Source: Balneolaceae bacterium
GTDB lineage: Bacteria; Bacteroidota; Rhodothermia; Balneolales; Cyclonatronaceae
Assembly (NCBI GenBank): GCA_007694035.1
Contig: RECM01000110.1
Location: forward strand, 1-38,570
Direction: 5' to 3'
Length of the DNA: 38,570 nt
Position 1 is the first letter of the stretch; every line of letters starts with the position of its first letter. Made by a program: the position numbers and the translations under genes. The notes under the pieces are model-generated. The model had not been told where the DNA came from. It did no database searches and saw only the letters and a program-made list of their open reading frames with translations. Below are positions 7,892-16,502 of the stretch, one piece after another.

Positions 7892-8995
7892 TTGCAGATG
7901 ATAATTACCAGTAACTATAAAAATGATTACCCACGCGATAAAGAGAGCAGCGGCAGCTACGAGTGGTGGTACTTTGATTTTTTTGACCGTGCAAATGCCC
8001 TGCATTTTGTGGTCATATTTTACGATGGGTGCCCTTTTTCACCCGGTTATATCGACAACTGGGAAAACACCAGCACAAGGCCGGCTGCCAAAGCAGCGGA
8101 TCATCCCGCAGTCAGCATTTCCGTGTATGAGAATGGGAAACCCGTTTTTTATTACCTTACTGAATATGATAAGTCCGATTTCAGCTGGAACGAACAGCAA
8201 AAAAAACTGAAAATTGGCGGTTCCGGTTTTCAAATTGGCCATGAGGGAGATAAACTTGTCTACCTGATTGAGCTCAATGAAGAGTTGCCCGGCGGCGATT
8301 CTATTAAAGGATTGCTCCGTTTCAGAGGCTGCCACACACCCGATAACCTGTTCCGCATTCCGGAACCGGCCGGCCGGCAAGCTCATGAATGGAACATGAC
8401 CCTGCCCGGAGCCGAAACTACCGGGGAGATCGAAATAATGAGCCGGCTTCATACCGCGAAAAAATTCAGCGTGAACGGCCGTGGTTATCATGATCACAAC
8501 CTGGGGCTGGAGCCTATGAAAATGGAGTTCAAAAACTGGTACTGGGGCAGGATTCATATGAACTCCGGAACGCTTGTTTACTACATTATGAACCGTAAAA
8601 ACAGCACCGATAACCGGGCATGGTTCATCAGCAGTGATAATTCAGGAGTCGAATACTTTTTTGATGAAGTCAGGCTTGAAGATTTCCGTTCCAATCTGTT
8701 TCTGCTGCCCTCCGCCAGAAAGATTATACTGAAAGGGAAAAACGCCGAGGCAACCATACAGATGAGCGAGGTTGTTGATTCCGGTCCCTTTTACTACCGG
8801 TTTATTTGTGATGCCATTCTCAAATCGGACGACATACCGATGCTTGAATCTGCCCGCGGTATAAGTGAATTCATCCATCCTGCCCGCATCCACAGCAAAT
8901 TTTTCCGGCCCTTAGTAAACATGCGCTATCTCTGCAAAGGTAAAAAACCGCACTGGGTTCAGAAAAACCCGTCACTCTACCGCTGGACCTGGTAA
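7892..8995 (+). CDS. CrtC-type carotenoid 1,2-hydratase-like protein
   Basis: This 367-residue protein starts with a YEWWYFDF segment (about 24-31), followed by hydrophobic strands (ALHFVVIFYDG) and SPGY. A later GRGYHDHNLGLEPM segment near 196-209 precedes a NWYWGR stretch. The same order of features characterises CrtC (hydroxyneurosporene synthase), which adds water across the terminal double bond of acyclic or monocyclic carotenoids to make a tertiary alcohol. There is no signal peptide or membrane helix. The gene faces away from the glycosyltransferase and converges on an acyltransferase. Together these would form a carotenoid acyl-glycoside. Members of this fold can also act on other lipids (AttH-like), so the exact substrate is inference. 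Confidence 0.75.
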   Translation: MQMIITSNYKNDYPRDKESSGSYEWWYFDFFDRANALHFVVIFYDGCPFSPGYIDNWENTSTRPAAKAADHPAVSISVYENGKPVFYYLTEYDKSDFSWNEQQKKLKIGGSGFQIGHEGDKLVYLIELNEELPGGDSIKGLLRFRGCHTPDNLFRIPEPAGRQAHEWNMTLPGAETTGEIEIMSRLHTAKKFSVNGRGYHDHNLGLEPMKMEFKNWYWGRIHMNSGTLVYYIMNRKNSTDNRAWFISSDNSGVEYFFDEVRLEDFRSNLFLLPSARKIILKGKNAEATIQMSEVVDSGPFYYRFICDAILKSDDIPMLESARGISEFIHPARIHSKFFRPLVNMRYLCKGKKPHWVQKNPSLYRWTW

Positions 8996-9024
8996 ATTTT
9001 TACGATAGGTCAGGCTTACACAAA

Positions 9025-9059
9025 CCCGTTGACCTCCAGGGTGCCAGGTAACAAACGGG
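9025..9059. terminator. Hairpin between convergent CrtC-type and acyltransferase genes
   Basis: CCCGTT (9025-9030) pairs with AACGGG (9054-9059), with an inner ACCT/AGGT helix. Only a short T tract follows on the minus strand and none on the plus, so termination strength is doubtful. It sits in the 97-base convergent gap. Confidence 0.35.
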
Positions 9060-9092
9060 AAAAAAGCATGTGAAGAGGGCAGATAGTAATGG

Positions 9093-9794
9093 TTAAAGAA
9101 ACACCGGGAATGTAGCCTCTTCGTCAAACGCCCGTTGCCGTAATTCATGCAATATCTCAGCCAATTCTATACGGCAGATTTCAGCGATAATTTTTTTGTC
9201 AGTTCCGGATTCGAAATGCACAGGCTTGCCGGTTTTTATAAACAGGTCAGGTTTGTCGCCCCTCACAAGGTTGATGTGAATGGCCAGTGGCACTACATCA
9301 CAACCTTTGCACTCCTTCGCCAGCCATCCGATGCCATGTTCAAATTGCAGCGGTTCATACTCGCTTTTGATGCTGCCCTGCGGGAACAGATAAATACTGT
9401 TATTCTCACGATCGAGCCACTCCCTGGTTTTCGCCAATGAGAAAAGGGCACTGCGGGCATTCCCCCGGTCGATCGAGTAGACGCCGATTTTTCTGAAGAA
9501 AGGGTATTTCCGCAACTGGCGGATATCCATCATTGCCCGTGCCTGCTGCCTGAACAGATATTCATTGAGCAGAAATGGAATCAGTGCATCCCACCATGAG
9601 GCGTGGTTCATGTAAAACAGGGTCGATCTGCCATCCCGTGGGGTATAATTGTTCAATACATAAACGTTTCTGAATCGTCGTTTAAACAGATACCTGGTAT
9701 ATATTCTGAAAAATAGAATGAACAGCCGGGATTCACGGGCATCAATGAAATCTTTTCCGGAAGTGCCGGCGGCAGACGGGGCTGGTGTATTCAT
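9093..9794 (-). CDS. PlsC-like acyltransferase, candidate carotenoid-glycoside acyltransferase
   Basis: This 233-residue protein belongs to the glycerolphosphate-acyltransferase superfamily. The HX4D motif NHASWWD gives His64 and Asp69, a SIDRGNARS segment lies around 107-115, and an FPQGS block at 137-141 stands where PlsC has FPEGT. The Glu-to-Gln change and the WWDA context are closer to CruD-type enzymes, which put a fatty acyl chain on a carotenoid glucoside in green sulfur bacteria, than to housekeeping PlsC. A hydrophobic patch near 25-36 suggests peripheral membrane association. It faces the CrtC-type gene tail to tail. A role in ordinary lipid acylation is the alternative. Confidence 0.68.
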   Translation of the reverse strand: MNTPAPSAAGTSGKDFIDARESRLFILFFRIYTRYLFKRRFRNVYVLNNYTPRDGRSTLFYMNHASWWDALIPFLLNEYLFRQQARAMMDIRQLRKYPFFRKIGVYSIDRGNARSALFSLAKTREWLDRENNSIYLFPQGSIKSEYEPLQFEHGIGWLAKECKGCDVVPLAIHINLVRGDKPDLFIKTGKPVHFESGTDKKIIAEICRIELAEILHELRQRAFDEEATFPVFL

Positions 9795-9969
9795 TTATTG
9801 TAGAAATTTGTTCTGGCCTGTAAGTAAATACATATAATTTCCCGCAGGGATTGGCAACTTACAGTTTCCCCGGTTCCCATATTCTGCTTTTTTTACTGTA
9901 TCACCGTTGGTACTTTTCAACTAATTGCCTGATGTGCGGCCGGCGGGCCGGTTATTTGTGATGAACAAA

Positions 9970-9987
9970 GTGAAAGTGAAAGTGAAA
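9970..9987 (+). repeat. Three tandem copies of gtgaaa
   Basis: Three perfect hexamers lie 23 bases before the start of the O-methyltransferase gene, in its presumed leader. This is too short to be a defined element. The rest of the 215-base gap 9795-10009 shows nothing definite. Confidence 0.7.
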
Positions 9988-10009
9988 GTTAATTCAAATT
10001 AAGGATTTT

Positions 10010-10636
10010 ATGGAAGCGAAAGCCATTCAGGATTATGCGGAACTGTTCCACGGAGCTGATGATGATATACTGCATGACGTTGTTCAGGTAACACGTGCTT
10101 CCCTGCAGTACGACGACATGCTCAGCGGTCCCGTTGTTGCCGGATTGCTCCGGTTTCTCATACATGCTTCTACAGCCCGGCGAGTACTCGAACTGGGCAT
10201 GTTTACCGGTTATGGCACACTTGCCATGGCACTTGCACTTCCCGAAGATGGCATGGTGATTACCTGTGAGAACAATTTAAAGTATATAAACCTGGCTAAA
10301 CCGTTGTTTCAGAAATCGGGTGTTAATCATAAAATCAATATACAGTATGGCGAGGCCCTTGATACTCTTGGTCGCCTTGATCCATGGTTTGATCTCGTCT
10401 TTATTGATGCCGACAAGGAAAACTATCTTAACTATTATGAAAAATGTCTTCCATTACTGAAAAAAGGTGGTATTTTTATTGCAGACAACGCCTGGCTGGG
10501 TGGAAAGGTAATGGATTCCGGCGACCGTAAGGGAAGAGAGGTTCATAAACTCAACAAAGCAATTCAGGATAATGAAAACCTTGTGAATGTGATGTTACCT
10601 GTGCGGGACGGAATACACATTGCTGTAAAAAAATAG
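10010..10636 (+). CDS. Class I SAM-dependent O-methyltransferase (CCoAOMT/COMT family)
   Basis: This 208-residue cytosolic enzyme shows the PF01596 pattern: the SAM-binding loop LELGMFTGYGTL at 60-71, an acidic CEN after the second strand, the metal-binding DLVFIDADKENY at 127-138, and ADNAWLGGKV at 159-168, matching the DN(V)-G-V segment of catechol/caffeoyl-CoA methyltransferases. It should transfer a methyl group to a hydroxyl of a small catechol-like or related substrate with a divalent metal. An AGGA site lies four bases before the ATG. The GAF-PP2C gene begins 24 bases after its stop, so the two are probably cotranscribed, though no functional link is evident. Confidence 0.87.
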   Translation: MEAKAIQDYAELFHGADDDILHDVVQVTRASLQYDDMLSGPVVAGLLRFLIHASTARRVLELGMFTGYGTLAMALALPEDGMVITCENNLKYINLAKPLFQKSGVNHKINIQYGEALDTLGRLDPWFDLVFIDADKENYLNYYEKCLPLLKKGGIFIADNAWLGGKVMDSGDRKGREVHKLNKAIQDNENLVNVMLPVRDGIHIAVKK

Positions 10637-10659
10637 GTACTGAACCAGCCATTAATAAT

Positions 10660-11970
10660 GTGAACGGGAACAAATTGGAAACAGCATTGCAAGTATCGAG
10701 TGGTCTGAAAAAAACTGTACACGACAGCAGGGCGGAACTTTCCGTTGTATTTGATTTGATCGCACGCATCAATTCAAAAATGGACCTGAGGTCGCTTCTT
10801 TCCACCATAATGGATGCGGCCGAAGTATTGATGGATGCCGAAGCGAGCTCTTTAATGCTGCTCGACCGGGATACCGGCGAGCTTATCATTACCGTACCAA
10901 CCGGTCCGTCGGGCTCGGAAATTTTCGGTAAAAAGATTCCCCGTGGCAGCGGTATTGCAGGATGGGTTGCCGCGAACGGGAAACCGCTGCTGGTGAACGA
11001 TGTGACCAAAGATGACCGGTTTCACGGCGACCTTACAGATGGTGATTTCAAAACACGAAACGTACTGTGTGTACCTATGGTCAATTCCGGCGGTGAAGTG
11101 ATAGGCATTCTGGAAGCCATCAATAAAAAACGATCCGGGCATTTCGAAGAGGTTGAAATCACACTGTTTCAGATGCTGGCCAATCAGGCAGCGATATCCA
11201 TCGAAAAGGAACGGCTCATTCAGGAAGTGATTGAGAAAAAACGGCTGGAGGAGCAGATTTCCCTTGCCAGGGCCATTCAGGTCAGGTTCTGGCCCGAGCA
11301 TGCACCAGGTGTTAGCGGCATCGAAATCGGAGCGCTTATTGAACCGGCGTACGAAATTGGCGGCGATTACTACGATATTCTGAAAAGCACTACCGGTTTA
11401 ACCGGGCTTGTTGTCGGCGATGTGAACGGGAAAGGTGTACCGGCAGCACTTCTGATGGCCTCGATAAGGGCATCGCTCAGAGCTCTGTTTGATACATGCA
11501 GCAGCCCTGTCGAAATCATCAATAAATTGAACCGGATTATCATCAACGATACTGACGTGGATCAGTATGCTACCCTGTTTTTCTCAACATATAACACCTC
11601 AGACCGGAAACTTTCGTATGTGAATGCCGGCCACATTCCGCCCATTCTTTTCAGAAAAGACACAGGCACAATTGAAAGGCTCAAAACTGGGGGGCCGGTT
11701 ATTGGTTTTACTGATGAGATTACCTACCGCAGTGGTGAACTTCACCTGCAGAAAGGGGATGTACTGGTTATTTTCTCTGATGGAATTGTAGAGGCCGTAG
11801 ACGAAAACGAAATCGAGTTTGGTGAAGATAACCTGATTGAATTGATTCGACAGTTGGCCGAAAAGCCGTCTAAAGAGATAGCGGCCCTCATATCCGCAGC
11901 CGTCGCTGCCTACAATCATGCCGGGGGGCATTCCGACGATGAGACTATTCTGGTTGTGAAGGCCGTCTGA
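10660..11970 (+). CDS. GAF domain PP2C-type (RsbU/SpoIIE) phosphatase
   Basis: This 436-residue soluble protein starts at GTG; the overlapping ATG two bases earlier meets an immediate stop. Residues about 41-185 form a GAF sensor domain (GSGIAGWVA, VLCVPM). A short linker helix (about 186-205) follows, then a PP2C/SpoIIE domain at about 206-436. Metal-binding positions are present: GGDYYD (Asp236), GDVNGKG at 253-259, SDG at 373-375 and SDDET at 425-429. Such enzymes dephosphorylate anti-sigma-factor antagonists with STAS domains, controlling a sigma factor or another output. No STAS or RsbW-like gene is in the window, so the substrate is unknown. The GAF domain may sense a small molecule. 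Confidence 0.9.
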   Translation: MNGNKLETALQVSSGLKKTVHDSRAELSVVFDLIARINSKMDLRSLLSTIMDAAEVLMDAEASSLMLLDRDTGELIITVPTGPSGSEIFGKKIPRGSGIAGWVAANGKPLLVNDVTKDDRFHGDLTDGDFKTRNVLCVPMVNSGGEVIGILEAINKKRSGHFEEVEITLFQMLANQAAISIEKERLIQEVIEKKRLEEQISLARAIQVRFWPEHAPGVSGIEIGALIEPAYEIGGDYYDILKSTTGLTGLVVGDVNGKGVPAALLMASIRASLRALFDTCSSPVEIINKLNRIIINDTDVDQYATLFFSTYNTSDRKLSYVNAGHIPPILFRKDTGTIERLKTGGPVIGFTDEITYRSGELHLQKGDVLVIFSDGIVEAVDENEIEFGEDNLIELIRQLAEKPSKEIAALISAAVAAYNHAGGHSDDETILVVKAV

Positions 11971-11973
11971 TAC

Positions 11974-11998
11974 CCTGCCAGAATGGTTTCGCGGCAGG
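11974..11998. terminator. Hairpin between convergent genes (weak)
   Basis: CCTGCC (11974-11979) pairs with GGCAGG (11993-11998) in the 50-base gap between the GAF-PP2C gene and the convergent ligase-CBS gene. No T tract follows on either strand, so it is a weak candidate. Confidence 0.3.
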
Positions 11999-12020
11999 CA
12001 CCGGTATTAATTGCCTACAA

Positions 12021-13916
12021 TCAGGAATCGATCAGGTTGCTCAGCACACGAAGAAAGTCGCTCCGGGTAACAATACCCACGAGTTTATGGTCATGAACAA
12101 CCGGCAGGCAAATCAGGTCATTCTCTATCATCAGCTCAAGCCCGTCTTTGATAAGTGTTTCCTGCTCAACAGAGATTACAGTGCCCTTAATGAGCGCTTT
12201 TACAGGAAGCTCCTGCTCAGACAGGATACCACGGCTCAGTTTGTTAAGAAGCTCGATCACATAGCGGTATGTGATCAGCCCGGTGAGTTCACCCTTGGAG
12301 TTGATAACCGGTATACTGGTAATCTTTCTCCATTCCATAATATTTGCAGCCAGATCAATTACATCATCCTCATGCAGGCTGAATACATCCCTCGACATTA
12401 TCTGTTCGATCTTCATCTTAAATGATTTTGTGGATTTTACAAAATGGGGTTTAATTCCCGGCCATTCTCCGACCGGAGTATCATTTACATGATTTTCGTG
12501 GTATGCCTGGGTCATATACAGGCTTTTTTCAAATTCGTTGTATTTCGTGCTCAGATTGTTCCACGACTCAAGCTGCCAGAGGGCTCCGTTCCGGCTGTTC
12601 CTGACCCTGGTTTCTATGATTCCAAGGTAAGTCCTGATATCGGCCTCATTCAATTTACTGGCCTGCAGGCCCTCTTCTGCCAGGCTGATGAGGTTATCGA
12701 GTATGAGGTGCTGGGCTGAAAGATATTTGCCGTCAAACCACTTGAACTGGGCAAGCAGCCCGCGGCGTGCAGCTGCTACAAAGTTGGCGCGTACCTCGTC
12801 AAATTCGATCATACCGGTTATATCACCGTATTTGATGGCTATCCCGTTGATCAGCCCGAACCAGAAGGCGGCATTGGCAGTTTCATCGGCCGGTGTTGGA
12901 CCGGACGGGAGTACCCGGTTTTCAATCCTGATATGAGGTTTATTGTCGGTAATGCCATAGCAGGGCCTGTTCCAGCGGTAAACGGTTGAGTTGAAAAGCT
13001 GCAGGGCTTTTAGCGATGGTGTTTCTCCGTTTCTCACCTGATCAAGAGAGTCGGGCAGGTCGGGCAACCCCATGATCACACGAAAACGTGACAAATCTTC
13101 ACGGTAGATGTCCAGTACGGAATCGCGTATCCATTTTGTGCCGAAACCGACACGGGGCTCCTGATGGTTCACATACGTACCCGGTTTCCGGATATCGATT
13201 GACTGCTGAAAAACGGCTATACGTGTTTCATGCCACAACCGGCGGCCAAACAGAAATGGCGAATTCGCTGCGGCTGCAAGTGTGGGCCCGGCAACAAGCT
13301 GCGCGATATTGTAAAGGTTTACAAAATCATGCTGCTTAACCTGGAAGTGTATCTGGAAACTGGCGTTACAGGCTTCGAGCATAACAGAATCATGCTTGAT
13401 GTGCAACTCATCGGTACCCTTTATATTTAGTTCAGGCTGTTCCGACCGCAGTTTACCAAGGGCCTCGTTGAGCACCTTGTACCGTAAAGCCGGGGTAATA
13501 TTCTTAATATCCAGATCCGATTTTCTTAACGTAGGCAGGCTGCCAATAAGCATTAACCGGCATTCCAGCTCCTGGGCGTGACTTGCCGCTTGTTGAAGGT
13601 TTTCGTTCAGGTCGTTGTGCAGCCTCGACAGGCAGTTCGTTTCAAAAAAGAGAGGGTCAAGATTGATTTCCAGATTGAACCGGGCCAGCTCGGTCGTAAA
13701 ACGCTTTGTTTTGATCTTTTCAAGCAGCTCAATGTTACATGGATAAGGCTGCAGATGCTGGTCGACCAGAAAAAGCTCCTGTTCTGTACCGATCCGTGTT
13801 TTGTCTTCTTCAATCAATCGTTGTTCCAGTAACACACCCAGCGCATCAAGATCTCTTAGTAATTTCTTTGTAAAAGATCTGAGCACATCGGGGTCGGTGG
13901 TTATGTGGCCTGACAT
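12021..13916 (-). CDS. GCS2-type glutamate-cysteine-ligase-like enzyme fused to a CBS domain pair
   Basis: The longest frame has 648 residues from an ATG at 13967. I chose the ATG at 13916 (631 residues, MSGHITTD), because an AGGA site lies seven bases before it and the extra 17 residues look unlike the family. In long-form numbering, residues about 25-500 form a carboxylate-amine ligase domain of the GCS2/YbdK type: IGTEQELFLVD at 59-69, then FNLEINLDP, SFQIHF and an IRIENRVLPSGP segment. Residues 518-648 are two CBS motifs, each ending in a GLIT or GIVT strand. GCS2 enzymes join an amino group to a glutamate-like carboxylate using ATP. CBS pairs bind adenine nucleotides or SAM, suggesting allosteric control. 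The product is unknown; gamma-glutamylcysteine is only the family model. Confidence 0.85.
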   Translation of the reverse strand: MSGHITTDPDVLRSFTKKLLRDLDALGVLLEQRLIEEDKTRIGTEQELFLVDQHLQPYPCNIELLEKIKTKRFTTELARFNLEINLDPLFFETNCLSRLHNDLNENLQQAASHAQELECRLMLIGSLPTLRKSDLDIKNITPALRYKVLNEALGKLRSEQPELNIKGTDELHIKHDSVMLEACNASFQIHFQVKQHDFVNLYNIAQLVAGPTLAAAANSPFLFGRRLWHETRIAVFQQSIDIRKPGTYVNHQEPRVGFGTKWIRDSVLDIYREDLSRFRVIMGLPDLPDSLDQVRNGETPSLKALQLFNSTVYRWNRPCYGITDNKPHIRIENRVLPSGPTPADETANAAFWFGLINGIAIKYGDITGMIEFDEVRANFVAAARRGLLAQFKWFDGKYLSAQHLILDNLISLAEEGLQASKLNEADIRTYLGIIETRVRNSRNGALWQLESWNNLSTKYNEFEKSLYMTQAYHENHVNDTPVGEWPGIKPHFVKSTKSFKMKIEQIMSRDVFSLHEDDVIDLAANIMEWRKITSIPVINSKGELTGLITYRYVIELLNKLSRGILSEQELPVKALIKGTVISVEQETLIKDGLELMIENDLICLPVVHDHKLVGIVTRSDFLRVLSNLIDS

Positions 13917-14053
13917 ATCATGATCCTGAATGTGAACGTTTTCCCTGAATCGGCATGCTTCCCTCATTTCTTATGCCGGATTTGGAGCTCTGTATTTTGA
14001 TACTATCTTTTTTAAGATATTATATGTGATCTAATATTAACGCATATTTGTAT

Positions 14054-14971
14054 ATGAAATCTGCATTGGCAAATAAAAGATATTCTTTCGTAGTAAAAAA
14101 GTCGGATTCACTGATAGTTGGTATACGCAAATCGTTGTCGAACCAACTTGAGAAAGTGCTTTTTCTGGCCTCAGAGTATGATACAAACCCTGAAACAGCC
14201 ATCCATGAAATCCGCAAAGCTTTTAAAAGGATGCGTTCGGTTACCACTCTGTTGATGCCTTTCATTCCTGATTTATCAAAGTCCTGGAACCATTTCTGGA
14301 GAGATTATTCACGTACGCTTTCCGACGCACGGGTTATGTGCGTAAGGGTAAACAGTATCAGGGTGTTTTCTGATGAAGCACATGGTAACTATAAATCCCT
14401 GCTTAATCTTGCTGTCGCCAGTAGAAATCTGATGCTGCATTCCGTTAAAAAGAATGGAGTTATTGATGAACTGGCAGCAGGGATGGAAGAATCGAAAAGA
14501 AAACTCATCGAACTGGTTCCAGCTGATCTGGAACTTTTTGATCTGGAAAAGGGCCTCATCAAAACCTATGAGAAGGCAAAAAAACAACTCGATAAGTCCC
14601 TGTTCAGCGATAATCCGGAAGATCTGCACGAATTGCGCAAACGATGCAAGGTTATACAGTATCACACAGAGCTGATGTCTGGCCGCAGCCCAGAACTGAA
14701 AGCATTAAACCGCAAAATATCCAGGAATACGGAATTACTGGGCCAGTATAACGATATGAACGATCTTGAAAGTTGGGGCAACAGCACTCCCGGGGTGAGC
14801 GCATCCGATGAATGGTGCTTGCTTCTCGAACAAATAGAAGGGGAAAAAGCGGATTTGAGGAAGAAAGCATTGTACAATATTACACAGCTGCTGAAAGGCG
14901 ATGGTACCGATTATCTGGAATTTTATACCGAGTTACATTTCGATCTGAATGAGCAGAAGAACAGTATCTGA
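14054..14971 (+). CDS. CHAD domain protein
   Basis: This protein has 305 residues from the ATG at 14054; a TTG two codons earlier is possible. It is all helical and basic, with two histidine-containing helices typical of CHAD: AIHEIRKAFKRMR near residue 50 and LHELRKRCKVIQYH near 195. Conserved His, Arg and Lys residues line a basic groove known to bind polyphosphate. CHAD proteins attach to polyphosphate granules or partner with triphosphate-tunnel (CYTH) enzymes. No CYTH domain or polyphosphate kinase is nearby. It is transcribed divergently from the ligase-CBS gene, and its end overlaps the start of the MFS gene by 23 bases, pointing to translational coupling. Confidence 0.85.
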   Translation: MKSALANKRYSFVVKKSDSLIVGIRKSLSNQLEKVLFLASEYDTNPETAIHEIRKAFKRMRSVTTLLMPFIPDLSKSWNHFWRDYSRTLSDARVMCVRVNSIRVFSDEAHGNYKSLLNLAVASRNLMLHSVKKNGVIDELAAGMEESKRKLIELVPADLELFDLEKGLIKTYEKAKKQLDKSLFSDNPEDLHELRKRCKVIQYHTELMSGRSPELKALNRKISRNTELLGQYNDMNDLESWGNSTPGVSASDEWCLLLEQIEGEKADLRKKALYNITQLLKGDGTDYLEFYTELHFDLNEQKNSI

Positions 14972-16274
14972 ACAAGCCTACGAATTTATTACTGAGGATA
15001 CCGATAATGCCTGTCAGGACATCCCCGAGAGTGCATGCCGCGAGGCACCCGGTAACTTTTTTCTGAACGCGGCCAACGGAACACTCACCAAGCTGGCCGA
15101 AACTATTGCAAGTCCCGGGTTGGTTCTTCCATGGTTACTGGCGTCCGTCGGTGCTCCTGCATCATTATCCGGTTTTCTGGTGCCGGTGCGAAGGGGGGGA
15201 GCTCTTATACCACAGCTTGCCGTATCAGGTTATATCCGGGCCTTCAGCAAAAGGAAATGGTTCTGGGTGGGAGCAGGCCTTACACAGGCTGCATCACTCG
15301 GCCTAATGGTGCCATCTGTGCTGTTGTTCAACGGCTTAACCGCTGGTGTTATGGTCGTTATACTTCTGGGTGTTTTCAGTATCGCCAGCGGAATAGGCTC
15401 GGTAAGTTATAAAGATGTACTGGCGAAAACGATACCAAAGGGGAAACGGGGAACGCTGTTGTCGGTACGTGCTGCTGCAGGAGGATTACTATCACTGTTT
15501 GCCGGCCTGCTGATGGCAAAATTTCTGGGTGATGAAGAATCGACGGCCGCTTACATTGTACTTGCAGGATCAGCTGCAATACTATGGCTGATCAGTGCAC
15601 TGTTGTTTGCATTTATTAAAGAAACAGAAGGTGCAACGGGTGGTAGCCGGAATGCCCTGAAAGAGGCAGTTGCAGGCATACATCTCCTGAAAAAGCAGCC
15701 CGGTTTCCGAAAGTTCGTGATGGTGCGGTCACTGTTGCTTGGATTACAGCTTGCAGTACCATTCTATGCACTCTATGCCCGTGAGCTCACAGGAACGGGT
15801 GCCGGGTCACTCGGTTTTTTTGTTGTGGCCAGCAGCCTGGCTATGGTGGTAAGCAGCCCTTTCTGGGGCCGTTTTGCAGATAAAAAAAGTCATATAGTAC
15901 TTATACTTGGAGGAATTATTGGCGCGTTTGCCGGGGTTTTGGCATTATTGCTGGGCTGGTTGCCCGAATATTTCCACAGTGATATCTGGTTTGCCTTTGT
16001 TTTCTTTTTTGCAGGATTTGCACAGGCAGCAGTTCGGCTTGGAAGAAAAACCTATCTCGTTGATGCTGCTCCCGAGAGGGATCGGCCTACCTATGTTGCA
16101 CTGAGCAATACAATTGTGGGACTGTTTACACTTGCGGGCGCCTCCCTTGGATTCATCGCCGATGCAGCCGGTCTGGAGATCCTGATTATGGTATTTGTAT
16201 TTATCATCCTTTCCGGAACAGCCGTATCATTAACGCTTCCGGAATCATCAAATATGTTGAAAGATGAGGCATGA
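14949..16274 (+). CDS. Major facilitator superfamily transporter
   Basis: This is a 441-residue membrane protein with a roughly 35-residue acidic cytoplasmic N-terminus and about 11-12 hydrophobic segments. A SVSYKDVLAKTIPKGKRGTL loop lies near 152-171, and a WGRFADKKSH segment lies between two later helices, resembling the MFS inter-helix signature G-x-x-x-D-(R/K). A second charged loop, LGRKTYLVDAAPERDRP, lies near 358-374. Substrate and direction cannot be inferred. The gene begins inside the CHAD gene (overlap 14949-14971), so the two are likely made together. Its link to polyphosphate or to the divergent ligase product is speculation. Confidence 0.82.
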   Translation: MSRRTVSEQAYEFITEDTDNACQDIPESACREAPGNFFLNAANGTLTKLAETIASPGLVLPWLLASVGAPASLSGFLVPVRRGGALIPQLAVSGYIRAFSKRKWFWVGAGLTQAASLGLMVPSVLLFNGLTAGVMVVILLGVFSIASGIGSVSYKDVLAKTIPKGKRGTLLSVRAAAGGLLSLFAGLLMAKFLGDEESTAAYIVLAGSAAILWLISALLFAFIKETEGATGGSRNALKEAVAGIHLLKKQPGFRKFVMVRSLLLGLQLAVPFYALYARELTGTGAGSLGFFVVASSLAMVVSSPFWGRFADKKSHIVLILGGIIGAFAGVLALLLGWLPEYFHSDIWFAFVFFFAGFAQAAVRLGRKTYLVDAAPERDRPTYVALSNTIVGLFTLAGASLGFIADAAGLEILIMVFVFIILSGTAVSLTLPESSNMLKDEA

Positions 16275-16279
16275 CGGAG

Positions 16280-16303
16280 AACCGGGCAATAAATATCCCG
16301 GTT
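16280..16303 (+). terminator. Hairpin after the MFS gene
   Basis: AACCGGG (16280-16286) pairs perfectly with CCCGGTT (16297-16303) just after the transporter stop. The following sequence AGTTTCC is only weakly T-rich, so this is a probable but not strong terminator. The remainder of the gap up to 16502 shows nothing definite. Confidence 0.4.
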
Positions 16304-16502
16304 AGTTTCCGTAAAATTTAAGCATCCGGTTTCATTTTTTAAGGGTTTGTTTACGTACTTTAGTTTTAATCTGATCCGTAAATCCGTCCAATCGGTTAAA
16401 TCCTGCAACGTGTCACTAATTTAATAGCCATTTCCTGATCAGTAATAGTTCTTGTGTATAACTTTAACTGTACGAATCACATAAGCTTGAATAATTATCG
16501 AT

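Noticed and set aside
9970-9987. gtgaaa repeats considered as a CRISPR or regulatory iteron array
   Set aside because: Six-base units without spacers and only three copies.
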